DNA of 64,000 nt from Duganella sp. Root1480D1 (GCF_001427305.1 NZ_LMFZ01000004.1:178812-242811); one strand, 5' to 3'; positions 53,725 through 63,223 are shown, counted from the stretch's first letter. Program-made: numbers and translations. Notes: generated by a model from the sequence alone, not told the origin.

Positions 53725-54036
53725 CTAAGCCATTCCGGCGGCGCGCAGACGCGATTTCAGGCGGCGCACTTCGTCGCACAAATCCACTACGAGCGCCGCC
53801 AAATCTTCGTCCGCATCGAAATCCCGCTCAAGCTGGGCCAGGCGACGCGCCCTCCCCAAGTCCACGCTGGTGAATTGCAGGGTTTCGATGCTAGCCCCTT
53901 CACGGCCGATCAGGATGCCGCGCTGCACGTGGTGCACCACCCATTCCGGCTCCACGGCGCATGCGCGCGCCAGTTCATCCAGCGTCAGCGCCTGGTGTTC
54001 CAGCGGCACGCCTTCCACAATCTCTTCCTTGGGCAT
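53725..54036 (-). CDS. cbpM: Chaperone modulator CbpM
   Basis: A 103-residue MerR_2-type protein. It has LTLDELARACAVEPEWVVHHVQRGIL as the helix-turn-helix-like part and a coiled C-terminal region ending LCDEVRRLKSRLRAAG. CbpM binds the J-domain of CbpA and inhibits it. It starts three bases after cbpA. Confidence 0.9.
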   Translation of the reverse strand: MPKEEIVEGVPLEHQALTLDELARACAVEPEWVVHHVQRGILIGREGASIETLQFTSVDLGRARRLAQLERDFDADEDLAALVVDLCDEVRRLKSRLRAAGMA

Positions 54037-54039
54037 CGC

Positions 54040-54906
54040 TCATCCTCCTATTTCGCGTTGCATTTGTTCGTATAGCGCGCGCCGCTCGGGCGTATCGGCC
54101 GGCGGGGCAAAGATCTCCAGCGTCAGGTAGAGGTCGCCCGCCGTGCCGGCGTTATTCGCGGCAGGAATGCCACGCCCCTTCAGGCGCAGCTTGCGGCCGC
54201 CTTGCGAGTTGGGCGGCACGGTCACGGTCACGCGGCCGGACGGCGTGCTCACGTCACGCTCGCCGCCCAGTGCTGCAAGCCATGGCGGAATTGGGACTAT
54301 TTCGTAAACGTCGCGGCCTTCGACGCGATAACGGTCATCGGCCTGGAAGGCGATTTCGAGGTAAAGGTCGCCCGCCTCGGCGCCATTCATGCCGGGCTGG
54401 CCCTGCCCTCCCAGGCGCAATTGCTGGCCGGCTGTCACGCCCTTTGGAATGCTGACCTTGAGATTCCGCTGGCGGCCCAGCGACACCTCGCGCTGGGCGC
54501 CGGCATAGGCATCGAGCAGGCTGATTTCAAGCACAGCGTGGATATCGTCGCCGCGCATGCGGAAGCCCTGGCGGCCGCCGCGCTGGCCGCCCACATGGGC
54601 AAACAGGTCGGCAAAGAAGTCTTCGGCGCTGGCGCCTTCGAAGCCGCCGCTCCAGTCGGGTGGCGGGCGGAATTCCTGGCCAGCGCGATACTGGCCGCTG
54701 CCCAGCGAATCGTAGGCAGCACGCTTTTCGGCATCGCCCAGCACGCCATAAGCTTCGTTCAGCTCTTTGGTGCGGGCATCGGCATCCGCTTCCTTGCTGA
54801 CGTCCGGGTGATATTTGCGGACCAGCTTGCGGTAAGCCTTCTTGATCTCGTCTTCGCTGGCAGTCTTGGCGACTCCCAGCGTGGCGTAGTAGTCCTTGTA
54901 TTCCAC
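54040..54906 (-). CDS. cbpA: Curved-DNA-binding protein CbpA, DnaJ-type co-chaperone
   Basis: A 288-residue type II J-protein. J-domain 1-70 has the HPD triad in KYHPDVSKE. A Gly/Phe-rich linker (about 75-115) and two DnaJ C-terminal beta domains (about 120-280) follow, and there is no Cys zinc centre. It stimulates DnaK and can bind curved DNA in stationary phase. With cbpM it forms the usual pair. Confidence 0.94.
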   Translation of the reverse strand: MEYKDYYATLGVAKTASEDEIKKAYRKLVRKYHPDVSKEADADARTKELNEAYGVLGDAEKRAAYDSLGSGQYRAGQEFRPPPDWSGGFEGASAEDFFADLFAHVGGQRGGRQGFRMRGDDIHAVLEISLLDAYAGAQREVSLGRQRNLKVSIPKGVTAGQQLRLGGQGQPGMNGAEAGDLYLEIAFQADDRYRVEGRDVYEIVPIPPWLAALGGERDVSTPSGRVTVTVPPNSQGGRKLRLKGRGIPAANNAGTAGDLYLTLEIFAPPADTPERRALYEQMQREIGG

Positions 54907-54988
54907 GCTATACCCTCGCAGTGAAGGAGAACATAGGGTATCAGGAAATCACCGCTTGCGGCTTCGCAACAGGACTCTGCGACGAACC

Positions 54989-55513
54989 CTAGGCCTGGGT
55001 GCCAAAGTCATACGCGTCAACGACAGCCTGGTGACGGGCGATCTGCACCTGCAGCGGTTCGATCTTCGCTGCGGCAGTGGCTTCGACCCTCTTGACCTTC
55101 TTGGTCACAGACTGGACAAGCTGCGAGACCATGATCAGTCCGCCAAGGATGATCGGAACGGCCCACCAGCCATACTGCACAATCGAATAGATCGCGAAGA
55201 TGATAATCCCCCATCCGATGAGTGTGGAATTCCTGTCGTCGGCTTTTCGTAAGGCTTTTACCTCGCTGTCCCGCCAGGCGCAAATTGCATTCAAATCCGC
55301 GTGCAGTCTCCTCAGGGCGAACTCGGATGCCGCGCGATTGGTGCCAATCTTCACATCGTCCAGCGTTTCTTCCATTCGTCGCAGTGAGACAACTCCGCCG
55401 CCACGTTCGACGTGTTGTTGGACGCCACAGTAACCACAGGCGAAGTCGTCAATCTCCGGTTTCACTTCGAGGCCGGCTCCACACTGCACACACTTCAAGG
55501 AAATAATCATCAT
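54989..55513 (-). CDS. Zinc-ribbon membrane protein of unknown function
   Basis: A 174-residue protein with a zinc ribbon (CVQCG at 8-12 and CGYCG at about 26-30), a helical segment, two adjacent membrane segments (about 98-113 and 118-135) and a basic C-terminal helix. I recognise no named family. It has an own start behind weak purine-rich sequence and no operon partner. Confidence 0.72.
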   Translation of the reverse strand: MMIISLKCVQCGAGLEVKPEIDDFACGYCGVQQHVERGGGVVSLRRMEETLDDVKIGTNRAASEFALRRLHADLNAICAWRDSEVKALRKADDRNSTLIGWGIIIFAIYSIVQYGWWAVPIILGGLIMVSQLVQSVTKKVKRVEATAAAKIEPLQVQIARHQAVVDAYDFGTQA

Positions 55514-55591
55514 CTGTCACGCAGCACATTGAATTGTCCAATGCGCGCCAGTGTACGAGTTCATTTCCAAAACAGCAACATGCATTGCAAA

Positions 55592-55624
55592 GAAAAAGCG
55601 CCTTCGATCGAAGGCGCTTTTTTG
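55592..55624. terminator. Bidirectional rho-independent terminator
   Basis: A 22-bp perfect palindrome beginning AGCGCCTTCGA is flanked by AAAAA on the left and TTTTT on the right, so it can end transcripts from either side. It lies 17 bp after the lipoprotein gene stop. Confidence 0.92.
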
Positions 55625-55641
55625 CTGTTGAATACTACAGC

Positions 55642-57459
55642 TTAGCGGTTATACGACGTCTGCATGTAGCGGCGGTAGTTGTCGGCAGACTCGATCCGTA
55701 CATTACGCGACTTTACGGTCACACCTGCTTGCAGCACAGGGAGCTTGAAGGTGGTGCTGAAGGTACCTGCCGCGGTCGGCGATTCGGTCGACTCGAGGCC
55801 GGAGCTGATGCCCGAAGTTTCTTCGCTGATGGTGATCCAGCTCACCGTGTTCGGATTGACAGCGGAGACTGCCAGCGTGAGGTCGCGCGTGTTGTAGCTG
55901 GACAGCGCTGCCAGGCTTTGCTCCGACAGCGTCGGGAAGGCGGTGCTGGCCTTGGTCTCGCTCAGGGTCAACGGACGGCGCTGTACTTTCAGCACGTAGG
56001 TACCGTCGCTGGTGCCGGAAGCGAAGGACAGCTTGGCATTCGACGCGTCGTATGCAGTCACCACATACACTGCATTGTCCGGCAGGCGTTCCACCCCATC
56101 GTTGCCCATTGGCGAAAGGCCGCCGCAGTCGGTGCTCATCACGTAATTACCCGACGAGTTGGCGGTGTTCACCCAACCATAGCTCGCGCCTTGTGCGTTA
56201 TAGCGCAAGCCACCTTGCGGCATGCCAGGACCGGTGATGATGATGTGGTCAACCACGCCGGAAGTCGTATTGTTAGCAGGGGTGCGGTCAACGACATTGA
56301 AGTTGATGCCGGTGCTGTAGCAGGTGCCGTTGGCGCCTACGTTTTTGCTCATGCTGGCAAATGCTTCCAGTTCCAGCGTGCGCAGGTTGCCGAGCAGGCG
56401 CCAGCCGCCATCGGTCTTGCGAATCTTCCAGTTTTCCAAACGGTCCATGATCTGGCCAGTCTTGGTTTTCACGGTGAACGACACGCGGGCGGTGATTTTG
56501 GCCGGGTCGCTGTAATCAATCTGGTGCACTTCGATGTCGGTGAAGGTCGCTCCTACCAGGGCCGGTTCGCTCACCAGGTGACGGAAGAAGTCGCCGGCAC
56601 CCACGTCATCGTTGAGGAAGCCGGAGGCTGCAAATGGCAGCAGCGCATCGACGGTCGGCTGGCTATTAGCGAACTGGGCGATAAAGTCGGTCAGCGCCTT
56701 CTTCACCAGCGGGGCGTCAGTGGTTGCGGTGCTGACGTTATCTGCTGCCAGCTTCGGCGGATTGGTTTCGGCAGCGGCCTTCTGTTTCAGGTCGTCGGTG
56801 ATGACGGAAGTGTTGGCGGTGGTGCTGATAGTGGCGACCGAGGTGTTGGCATCGACCGTCACGTGAATCGCGTCCAGCGCCTTATCGAGCGGGCTGGAAA
56901 GCGGAATGAATGGAGTACGCAGCAGGTCTGTGTTGGCGTCGACGCCCAGCGCGGTCAGGATCGCTTGCAGCTTTTCCTTGAGCTTGGCGGCTTCGGCATC
57001 GATGGTGCTTGCAGTGGCAGTGGCGGCGTTTTTATCGAACTGGTCGAAGAAGTCGGCCGAGAGCTGGCCGCCTACGTTTGCGGCGATCAGGTCGGTAAGC
57101 TGGGTGATGTTGATCTTGCCGGCCGCATCGGCACTGGTGGCGACCGAGTGCACGGTGTAGACCTGGCCGTTGGCCGAGCCGGAAGCGCGGAACACGAAGG
57201 GGCCGGTCATGCCGGTCACGTCGACCGAGTAGGCGCCGTTGCTGCCGATCTGGGCGACCTTGGTGGCGCCTTTCGAGTCCTTGACCGTTACGCTGCCTTC
57301 CAGTGGCGCGCCTACTGCTGCGGTACCGGTAAACACCACGGAAACAGGCGCCTGCACTGGCGGCGGCGTGGTGTCGGTGCTGGAGTTGCTGCCGCCACCG
57401 CCGCATGCGGCCAATGCCATGCTCACGGCACTGGCCAAAATCAGTTTATTAAATTTCAT
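55642..57459 (-). CDS. Large surface or periplasmic lipoprotein of unknown function
   Basis: A 605-residue protein with lipoprotein signal MKFNKLILASAVSMALAACGGGG (lipobox LAAC, Cys19), then a Gly/Ser/Thr/Pro linker. A carboxypeptidase-regulatory-like domain follows (about 38-100, TGTAAVGAPLEGSVTVKDSKG). The middle is helical and Ala/Thr-rich, and a beta-rich C-terminal half includes WKIRKTDGGWRLLGNLRT. Putative function is unknown; such Gly-tract lipoproteins in Burkholderiales are often secreted or surface-exposed. It is a single gene with a strong terminator. Confidence 0.8.
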   Translation of the reverse strand: MKFNKLILASAVSMALAACGGGGSNSSTDTTPPPVQAPVSVVFTGTAAVGAPLEGSVTVKDSKGATKVAQIGSNGAYSVDVTGMTGPFVFRASGSANGQVYTVHSVATSADAAGKINITQLTDLIAANVGGQLSADFFDQFDKNAATATASTIDAEAAKLKEKLQAILTALGVDANTDLLRTPFIPLSSPLDKALDAIHVTVDANTSVATISTTANTSVITDDLKQKAAAETNPPKLAADNVSTATTDAPLVKKALTDFIAQFANSQPTVDALLPFAASGFLNDDVGAGDFFRHLVSEPALVGATFTDIEVHQIDYSDPAKITARVSFTVKTKTGQIMDRLENWKIRKTDGGWRLLGNLRTLELEAFASMSKNVGANGTCYSTGINFNVVDRTPANNTTSGVVDHIIITGPGMPQGGLRYNAQGASYGWVNTANSSGNYVMSTDCGGLSPMGNDGVERLPDNAVYVVTAYDASNAKLSFASGTSDGTYVLKVQRRPLTLSETKASTAFPTLSEQSLAALSSYNTRDLTLAVSAVNPNTVSWITISEETSGISSGLESTESPTAAGTFSTTFKLPVLQAGVTVKSRNVRIESADNYRRYMQTSYNR

Positions 57460-57586
57460 TCTTCCCTCGGGTTGTTAGCGTAGATTATTTTGTCTAATAG
57501 CCATTATTAATATTTCTATACAGAAACTATAAGTACTATTAAGCAATGCTAGCACAGCCTTGGGAGCCGGCTCAAACCTGCTGTTG

Positions 57587-57616
57587 CAAAAAAAAAGCGC
57601 GCCGTAAAGCGCGCTT
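57587..57616 (-). terminator. Rho-independent terminator after the crystallin gene
   Basis: On the minus strand AGCGCGC pairs with GCGCGCT around a six-base loop, followed by at least eight T. Confidence 0.9.
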
Positions 57617-57636
57617 CTGGAGAGGGCAGATCCCGA

Positions 57637-58335
57637 TCAGCGAACGCGGCGGATCGATGAAATGCGATCGCTGAAGTCCCGCAGGTCCGGGTAACGGCCT
57701 GGGCCAAACGTGCGGCACTGGCCGGCGAAGTCGGCGTGTTCGCATGCTTCCCAGGTGCCGTAGTTGACGACCATCGAGTTGGCGTTGTCGTTGAAACCGA
57801 CATCGCGCAGGGTATGCAGGTCGTTATTGATTTGTACGACGCGGCCACGGAAGCCGTTGTCATTGAACAGCTCGACCGCCGGGCCACGCTGTTCCTGCTC
57901 GTATTCGCGGTAATCGCGGCGTTCTTCACGGCGCTCTTCGCGACGCTCCTCACGCCAGCGGTCGTCGCGATTGTCGCGATTGTCGCGGCCCCAGCCCCAA
58001 CCCTGGCCGTGCTCGCGGCGGCGCTCGATCTCGCGGGCCGACGAGAAGCTATTGTTGAACTGGCGCAGGTTCGGGTATTCGCCGCGCTCGAACACGGCGC
58101 ACTGGCCCTGGAAGTTGACGTGCTCGCACAGTTCCCAGGTGCCTGAGCGCACCACCAGGCTGGAAGCGCGGTCATTGAAGTCGAAGTCGCGGAAATTGTT
58201 GGCGGCGCCGTCGGCGATCACCACGCGCTGGCCGCGGAAGTCTTCGCGCGAGAAGAGTTGCAGTTCACCGGCCGAAACGGCCTGGCCAAGAAGGGAAGCG
58301 GCCAGCAGGAAAGCGGCGGTCAAGGTATTCTTCAT
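57637..58335 (-). CDS. Secreted beta/gamma-crystallin protein with charged linker
   Basis: A 232-residue protein with signal peptide MKNTLTAAFLLAASLLGQAVSA and two beta/gamma-crystallin domains. The first (about 23-103) has LFSREDFRGQRVVI and WELCEHVNFQGQCAVFERGEYPNL; the second (about 152-232) has LFNDNGFRGRVVQI and WEACEHADFAGQCRTFGPGRYPDL. The domains are paralogous. Between them is a highly charged linker of about 45 residues with RREERREERREE. Beta/gamma-crystallins often bind calcium and stabilise proteins outside the cell, but the classical N/D-N/D-x-x-S/T-S calcium site is only partly matched. GGAG lies nine bases before the ATG. Confidence 0.88.
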   Translation of the reverse strand: MKNTLTAAFLLAASLLGQAVSAGELQLFSREDFRGQRVVIADGAANNFRDFDFNDRASSLVVRSGTWELCEHVNFQGQCAVFERGEYPNLRQFNNSFSSAREIERRREHGQGWGWGRDNRDNRDDRWREERREERREERRDYREYEQEQRGPAVELFNDNGFRGRVVQINNDLHTLRDVGFNDNANSMVVNYGTWEACEHADFAGQCRTFGPGRYPDLRDFSDRISSIRRVR

Positions 58336-58432
58336 TACTAAATCTCCGATATTCAGGCATCCTAAGCGCACTAACGCGGCGCAAAGGCCGTTAGACTACC
58401 CTACCTTGTAACAAATTCCTACTGTGCAACAC

Positions 58433-59800
58433 ATGCCGACCACGATTTTGAGCTCCAGATTACGCAACGAAGCAACAGCATTATGGAAATTGGCGTGGCC
58501 GGTATTGATTGGACAACTCGCTACCGTCGGCATGGCCGTGGCGGACGTGGCCATGACCGGCCACACCAAGGCTTCCGAACTGGCGGCCGTATCGACCGGC
58601 GCGGCGATCTGGTCCATCGTGCTGGTGACCGTGATGGGCACCATGATGGCCATGAACACGCTGGTGGCGCATGAAGTCGGCGCCGGCAGCTACCAGCGCA
58701 TTCCGCACCTGGTGCGCCAGGGCTTGTGGAAAGGTCTGGGCGTCGGCCTGGTGGCCATGGTGCTGGCCAACCTCTGCACCCTGCTGTTCGACCACCTGCA
58801 ACTGGCCCCGGAGGTGAACCAGCGCGCTTCGATGTTCGTGCACATCATCAGTATCGGCTTGCCGCCATTCGCCTGCTATCGCGCGCTGTATGGCTACAGC
58901 GCCAGCATCAACCAGACCAAGCCGGTAATGGTGATCGCCCTGTTCGGCCTGGCCTTCAATGTGCTGGTGAACTGGCTGCTGATCTTCGGCCATTGGGGCT
59001 TGCCGGCGATGGGCGGCGTGGGCTGCGCGGTGTCGACCGGCATCTGCATGTGGCTGATGCTGGGCGCCATGCTGGCATGGATGCGCATCTCGCCGGCCTA
59101 CCGCGCGACCTATCCTTTCACACATTGGGAGTGGCCGCACTGGCCGGAAATCCGCAGCATGCTGAAGCTTGGCCTGCCGATCGGCGTGACTTACTTTGCC
59201 GAGGTCAGTGCCTTCGGCGCCGTGGCGCTGCTGGTGGCGCGCTTTGGCGTGATCGAACAGTCGGCGCACCAGATTGCGCTGAACTTCTCATCGCTGGTGT
59301 TCATGGTGCCGCTTAGCCTGGGCATCGGTATGGTGACGCGCGTCGGCCAGGCCCTGGGCGAAGGCGATGCGCACCGCGCCCGTTCCGCTTCGTGGGTCGG
59401 GCTGGGCATGTCGCTGGCGTTTGCGGTGGTGTCGGCCATCTTCATCGCCTTGTTCCGCAATGAGATCGCGGCGGCATACACCAGCGACGTCGCCGTGCAG
59501 CAGACTTGCGTCAGCCTGCTGCTGTTTGCTGCGCTGTTCCAGTTGTCCGACGCGACCCAGGTGGCGGCGGCTTGCGCCATCCGGGGCTACAAGGTGACGC
59601 GCGGGCCGATGCTGATCCAGCTCCTGGCGTTCTGGGTCTTCGCGCTGCCGGTCGGCTGCATGCTGGGCTTGTGGAAGGAAATGGCGGCGGCCGGTTTCTG
59701 GATCGGCTTGGTGCTCGGCTTGACGATTGCTGCCATTTTGCTCACAGCCTATTTGCGCACACTGTCGAATTCCCGCGTGGCCGAAGGAAAAACGGCATAG
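58433..59800 (+). CDS. MATE family multidrug efflux transporter
   Basis: A 455-residue NorM/DinF-type transporter with about 12 membrane helices. Visible are WPVLIGQLATVGMAVADVAMTG in helix 1 and VGAGSYQRI and LGEGDAHRARSA at the two repeat signatures. It exports cationic drugs with Na+ or H+. The start is uncertain: ATG 58433 or GTG 58424, neither with a clear ribosome site. It is divergent from the crystallin gene. Confidence 0.92.
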   Translation: MPTTILSSRLRNEATALWKLAWPVLIGQLATVGMAVADVAMTGHTKASELAAVSTGAAIWSIVLVTVMGTMMAMNTLVAHEVGAGSYQRIPHLVRQGLWKGLGVGLVAMVLANLCTLLFDHLQLAPEVNQRASMFVHIISIGLPPFACYRALYGYSASINQTKPVMVIALFGLAFNVLVNWLLIFGHWGLPAMGGVGCAVSTGICMWLMLGAMLAWMRISPAYRATYPFTHWEWPHWPEIRSMLKLGLPIGVTYFAEVSAFGAVALLVARFGVIEQSAHQIALNFSSLVFMVPLSLGIGMVTRVGQALGEGDAHRARSASWVGLGMSLAFAVVSAIFIALFRNEIAAAYTSDVAVQQTCVSLLLFAALFQLSDATQVAAACAIRGYKVTRGPMLIQLLAFWVFALPVGCMLGLWKEMAAAGFWIGLVLGLTIAAILLTAYLRTLSNSRVAEGKTA

Positions 59801-59880
59801 GCCATTGCATTCCGAATATCAGCGGGGGCGGGTTCTGGTATTGTCTTGCGATTCGTAAGTAAACCATTCCGGGACAAACA

Positions 59881-62097
59881 ATGCGCCTTATCCTCACCCT
59901 GGTGGCCCTGCTGGCCGCCGGTACCGCTTCCGCTGAACGCCTGACGCTGGAGCGCCTGTATGCCGATCCATCGCTGTCCGGCCCTGGCGTGCGTGCACTC
60001 AAAGTCTCGCCGGATGGCGCCCGCGTCACCTTCCTGCGCGCCCGCGCGGACGACCAGTACCAGATGGACCTGTGGGAATACAACATGAAGGACAAGACCA
60101 CGCGCCGCCTGGTCGACTCCAAGGCCCTGGTCCCGGTCGAGAACCTGTCCGACGCGGAAAAAGCGCTGCGCGAACGTGCCCGCACCGCCGCGCTGAAAGG
60201 CATCATTTCCTACAACTGGTCGCCGGATGGCAAGCAGTTGCTGGTGCCGCTGGCCGGCAACCTGTACCTGGTCGACCTGTCCAAGCCTGACAGCGCGCGC
60301 CTGGTGGCGTCGGGCAGCGTGATCGACCCCAAGATTTCGCCAAAGGGCAAATACGTTTCCTTCGTGCGCAACCAGAACCTGTTCGTGATCGACCTGGCTA
60401 CCGGCAAGGAGCGCCAGCTGACTACCGACGGCAAGGGCACCGTGCATAACGGCGAAGCCGAATTCGTGGCGCAGGAGGAGATGCACCAATTCACCGGCTA
60501 CTACTGGGCGCCGGACGATTCCGCGATTGCCTTCCGCTGGTACGACGAAGCGCAAGTGCCGGTGGCGCGCCGCTTCGAGATCTATGCCGACCGCACCGAC
60601 GTGGTGGAGCAGCGCTACCCTGCCGCCGGCGACAAGAATGCCATCGTCGGCCTGAAGATCGTATCGCCGAATGGCGGCGAGATCCGCGACGTGGACCTGG
60701 GCGCCAACAAGGATATCTACCTGGTGCGTGCCGACTGGAGCAAGGATTCCAGGTCACTGTTCTTCCAGCGCCAGTCGCGCGACCAGAAGACGCTGGAGTT
60801 GATCGCGGTTGACGCAGCTTCGCTGGCGCAGCGCCCGGTGCTGGCCGAAACCGCGAAAACCTGGACCACTATCAGCGACGACCTGCGCTTCCTTGAAAGC
60901 GGCAAGGGCTTCATCTGGTCGTCCGAGCGCACTGGCCGCAACCACCTGTACTTCTACGGCATGGACGGCAAGCTGAAACACGCCATCTCCAAAGGTGAGT
61001 GGGGCTTTGACGACGTGCTGGCGGTGGACGAAAAGGCCGGCAAGGTCTTCGTTTCCTCCAACAAGGACGCGGTCTACGACAAGCAGGTCTACGAATTGAA
61101 ACTGGATGGCTCCACCGCCGACAAGCCTAAGCGCATTACCCAGGCCGACGGCTGGCACGACGCATCCTTCTCCAAGCATGGCGAAGTGTTCGTGGATACC
61201 TGGTCCGATCCGGCAACCCCGCCGCAGGTCGCGATCCGCCGTCCGGACGGCGCGCTGGTGAGCTGGCTGGAGAAGAACGAAGTCAACGAGTCGCACCCCT
61301 ACTTCAAATACAAGCCCGACCAGTTGCCGGTCGAATTCGGCAATATGAAGGCGAAGGATGGCCAGACCCTGTACTACTCGATGATCAAGCCGTACAAATT
61401 CGACGCCAGCAAGAAGTACCCGGTCTACCTGTCCACCTACGGCGGCCCTCACTCGCAGCACGTGACCCGCAGGTGGGACGGCGCGCAGTTCGACCAGTAC
61501 ATGGCGCAGCAAGGCTATGTGGTGTTCCGCCTGGATAACCGCGGCTCCTCGCGCCGCGAACGCGTGTTCACCGACGCGATCTACCGCAACCTGGGCAAAG
61601 TCGAAGTGGAAGACCAGTTGACCGGTATCGACTGGCTGGGCCAGCAACCCTTCGTGGACGCCAAGCGCATCGGCGTGTACGGTTGGAGCTATGGCGGCTT
61701 CATGACCCTGCGCCTGCTGTCGCAAGGTTCGGACAAGATCGCGGCCGGCGTGTCCGGCGCGCCGGTGACCGACTGGGGCCTGTACGACACCCACTACACC
61801 GAGCAGTTCATGGACCGCCCGACCGACAACGTGGACGGCTACAAGCAATCGAACGTGTTCTATCACGTCGATGGCCTGAAATCCAAGCTGCTGCTGATTC
61901 ACGGTATGGCGGACGACAACGTCCTGTTCACCAATACCACCAAGATGATCGACGCGCTGGTGAACCGCGGCGTGCAGTTCGAACTGATGACCTATCCTGG
62001 CGCCAAGCACGGCGTATCGAACCGCCTGGCCAAGCGCCACGTGCAAACCTACATCGATGCTTTCTTCCGCAAACACCTGAAACCGGAATCGAACTAA
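59881..62097 (+). CDS. Dipeptidyl peptidase IV-type S9 serine protease
   Basis: A 738-residue exported protease. The signal peptide is MRLILTLVALLAAGTASA. An eight-blade propeller (about 40-490) has the double Glu at 199-200 (FVAQEEM) that binds the substrate amino end in DPP IV. The alpha/beta hydrolase domain has Ser603 (GWSYGG), Asp678 (HGMADDN) and His710 (AKHGV). It removes X-Pro or X-Ala dipeptides in the periplasm or outside. Length and motifs match bacterial DPP IV. It ends before a T-tailed hairpin. Confidence 0.95.
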   Translation: MRLILTLVALLAAGTASAERLTLERLYADPSLSGPGVRALKVSPDGARVTFLRARADDQYQMDLWEYNMKDKTTRRLVDSKALVPVENLSDAEKALRERARTAALKGIISYNWSPDGKQLLVPLAGNLYLVDLSKPDSARLVASGSVIDPKISPKGKYVSFVRNQNLFVIDLATGKERQLTTDGKGTVHNGEAEFVAQEEMHQFTGYYWAPDDSAIAFRWYDEAQVPVARRFEIYADRTDVVEQRYPAAGDKNAIVGLKIVSPNGGEIRDVDLGANKDIYLVRADWSKDSRSLFFQRQSRDQKTLELIAVDAASLAQRPVLAETAKTWTTISDDLRFLESGKGFIWSSERTGRNHLYFYGMDGKLKHAISKGEWGFDDVLAVDEKAGKVFVSSNKDAVYDKQVYELKLDGSTADKPKRITQADGWHDASFSKHGEVFVDTWSDPATPPQVAIRRPDGALVSWLEKNEVNESHPYFKYKPDQLPVEFGNMKAKDGQTLYYSMIKPYKFDASKKYPVYLSTYGGPHSQHVTRRWDGAQFDQYMAQQGYVVFRLDNRGSSRRERVFTDAIYRNLGKVEVEDQLTGIDWLGQQPFVDAKRIGVYGWSYGGFMTLRLLSQGSDKIAAGVSGAPVTDWGLYDTHYTEQFMDRPTDNVDGYKQSNVFYHVDGLKSKLLLIHGMADDNVLFTNTTKMIDALVNRGVQFELMTYPGAKHGVSNRLAKRHVQTYIDAFFRKHLKPESN

Positions 62098-62125
62098 GGC
62101 CCGGGCCCAAGCGCCCTCGCCTGCC

Positions 62126-62159
62126 AGCCCGCCCGCGCAAGCCGGCGGGCTTTTCTTTT
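62126..62159 (+). terminator. Rho-independent terminator after the S9 protease gene
   Basis: AGCCCGCC and GGCGGGCT form the stem around ten bases, followed by TTTCTTTTC. Confidence 0.85.
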
Positions 62160-62204
62160 CCCCGCCTCAAACCGCTGAGCAACCCGCCACGCTACGATTG
62201 GAGG

Positions 62205-62324
62205 ATGGGCTGGTTCGCAATCAACATCCTGTTACCAGTATTCGCCCCGCTGGCATTGCTATTCATCGCCGGCAAAATCTGCACGCCTATCGAAGCACTA
62301 GAGCTTGCTTGCAATCAGGCCTGA
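62205..62324 (+). CDS. Very small single-span membrane protein
   Basis: A 39-residue frame MGWFAINILLPVFAPLALLF then IAGKICTPIEALELACNQA. Residues 3-23 form one clear membrane helix. GGAGG stands immediately before the ATG, which is unusually close, so initiation efficiency is uncertain. It follows the S9 protease terminator and precedes another tiny membrane gene. Length and hydrophobicity are typical of bacterial small membrane proteins, but reality is not proven. Confidence 0.45.
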   Translation: MGWFAINILLPVFAPLALLFIAGKICTPIEALELACNQA

Positions 62325-62354
62325 ACATGTCAGACTCATATCGGGAGGTCGCCA

Positions 62355-62483
62355 ATGAAACAATGGTTATCAAGATTCTTGAGTGACGAAGACCGTGCAT
62401 CCAGAATCATCGCAAGCTGGATGGCTGGCATACTTATGGTGTGTTTCGTTTTGGAGATGTTCCCGATTTCTTATATGAAATAA
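62355..62483 (+). CDS. Very small membrane protein
   Basis: A 42-residue frame starting MKQWLSRFLSDEDRASRIIA and continuing SWMAGILMVCFVLEMFPISYMK. A basic/acidic amphipathic front is followed by one membrane helix (about 20-37). GGGAGG lies six bases before ATG 62355, a strong and well-spaced ribosome site. It is 30 bp after the previous small gene and may be co-transcribed. No family recognised. Confidence 0.55.
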   Translation: MKQWLSRFLSDEDRASRIIASWMAGILMVCFVLEMFPISYMK

Positions 62484-62560
62484 GCAACGGCCAGCCTTGT
62501 CGAATTGGTCCTTCCTCATCCGTCGTAGTGATACGATCAACCACCACCGACGGAGTCGCC

Positions 62561-63223
62561 ATGTCACTGCAACTGTTCTACCATCCACTCTCTTCCTATT
62601 CGATGAAGGCGCTGATTGCGCTGTATGAAAACGGCACGCCATTCGAGTACCGCATGCTTTCTCCCGACCACGCCAGCAACTACCAGCAGTTCGCTGAAAT
62701 ATGGCCGATTCAGAAGTTCCCGATCCTGCTCGATGGCGAGCGCATGGTGGTGGAGGCCAGCATCGTCATCGAGCACCTGGCGCTTTACTATCCCGGACCG
62801 GTAAAGCTGCTCCCGGCTGATTCCAAAGCCGCGCTGGAAGTACGCATGATGGACCGCTTCTTCGACAACCACATCGCCACACCGCAGCAAAAGCTGGTGG
62901 CCGACGTGCTCCGTCCCGACGGCGAACGCGACTCGCATGGCGTGGCCGAAGCACGCCGCAAGCTCGATACCGCCTACGCGTGGCTGGACAAAGTCATGGC
63001 CAGCCGCACCTGGGCCGCGGGCGAAGAATTCAGCATGGCTGACTGCGCGGCCGCGCCCTTCCTGCTGTACGCGCACTGGTCGCACCCGATTCCTGACAAA
63101 CATGAACACGTGATGGCCTACCTGCGCCGCCTGCGTCAACGCCCATCGTTCGCCCGCTGCTGGGCCGAGGCCAAACCATACCGGCACATGTTCCCGCTGG
63201 GCGTGCCCGTCGGCGAAGAATAA
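62561..63223 (+). CDS. Glutathione S-transferase family protein
   Basis: A 220-residue GST: thioredoxin-fold half (SLQLFYHPLSSYSMKALIALYENG, then KFPILLDGERMVVEASIVIEHL with the cis-Pro and ESxxI-like gamma-glutamyl site) and a helical C-terminal half (RTWAAGEEFSMADCAAAPFLLY). The Ser/Tyr near residues 11-13 is the likely glutathione activator. CGGAG precedes ATG 62561. Confidence 0.92.
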   Translation: MSLQLFYHPLSSYSMKALIALYENGTPFEYRMLSPDHASNYQQFAEIWPIQKFPILLDGERMVVEASIVIEHLALYYPGPVKLLPADSKAALEVRMMDRFFDNHIATPQQKLVADVLRPDGERDSHGVAEARRKLDTAYAWLDKVMASRTWAAGEEFSMADCAAAPFLLYAHWSHPIPDKHEHVMAYLRRLRQRPSFARCWAEAKPYRHMFPLGVPVGEE

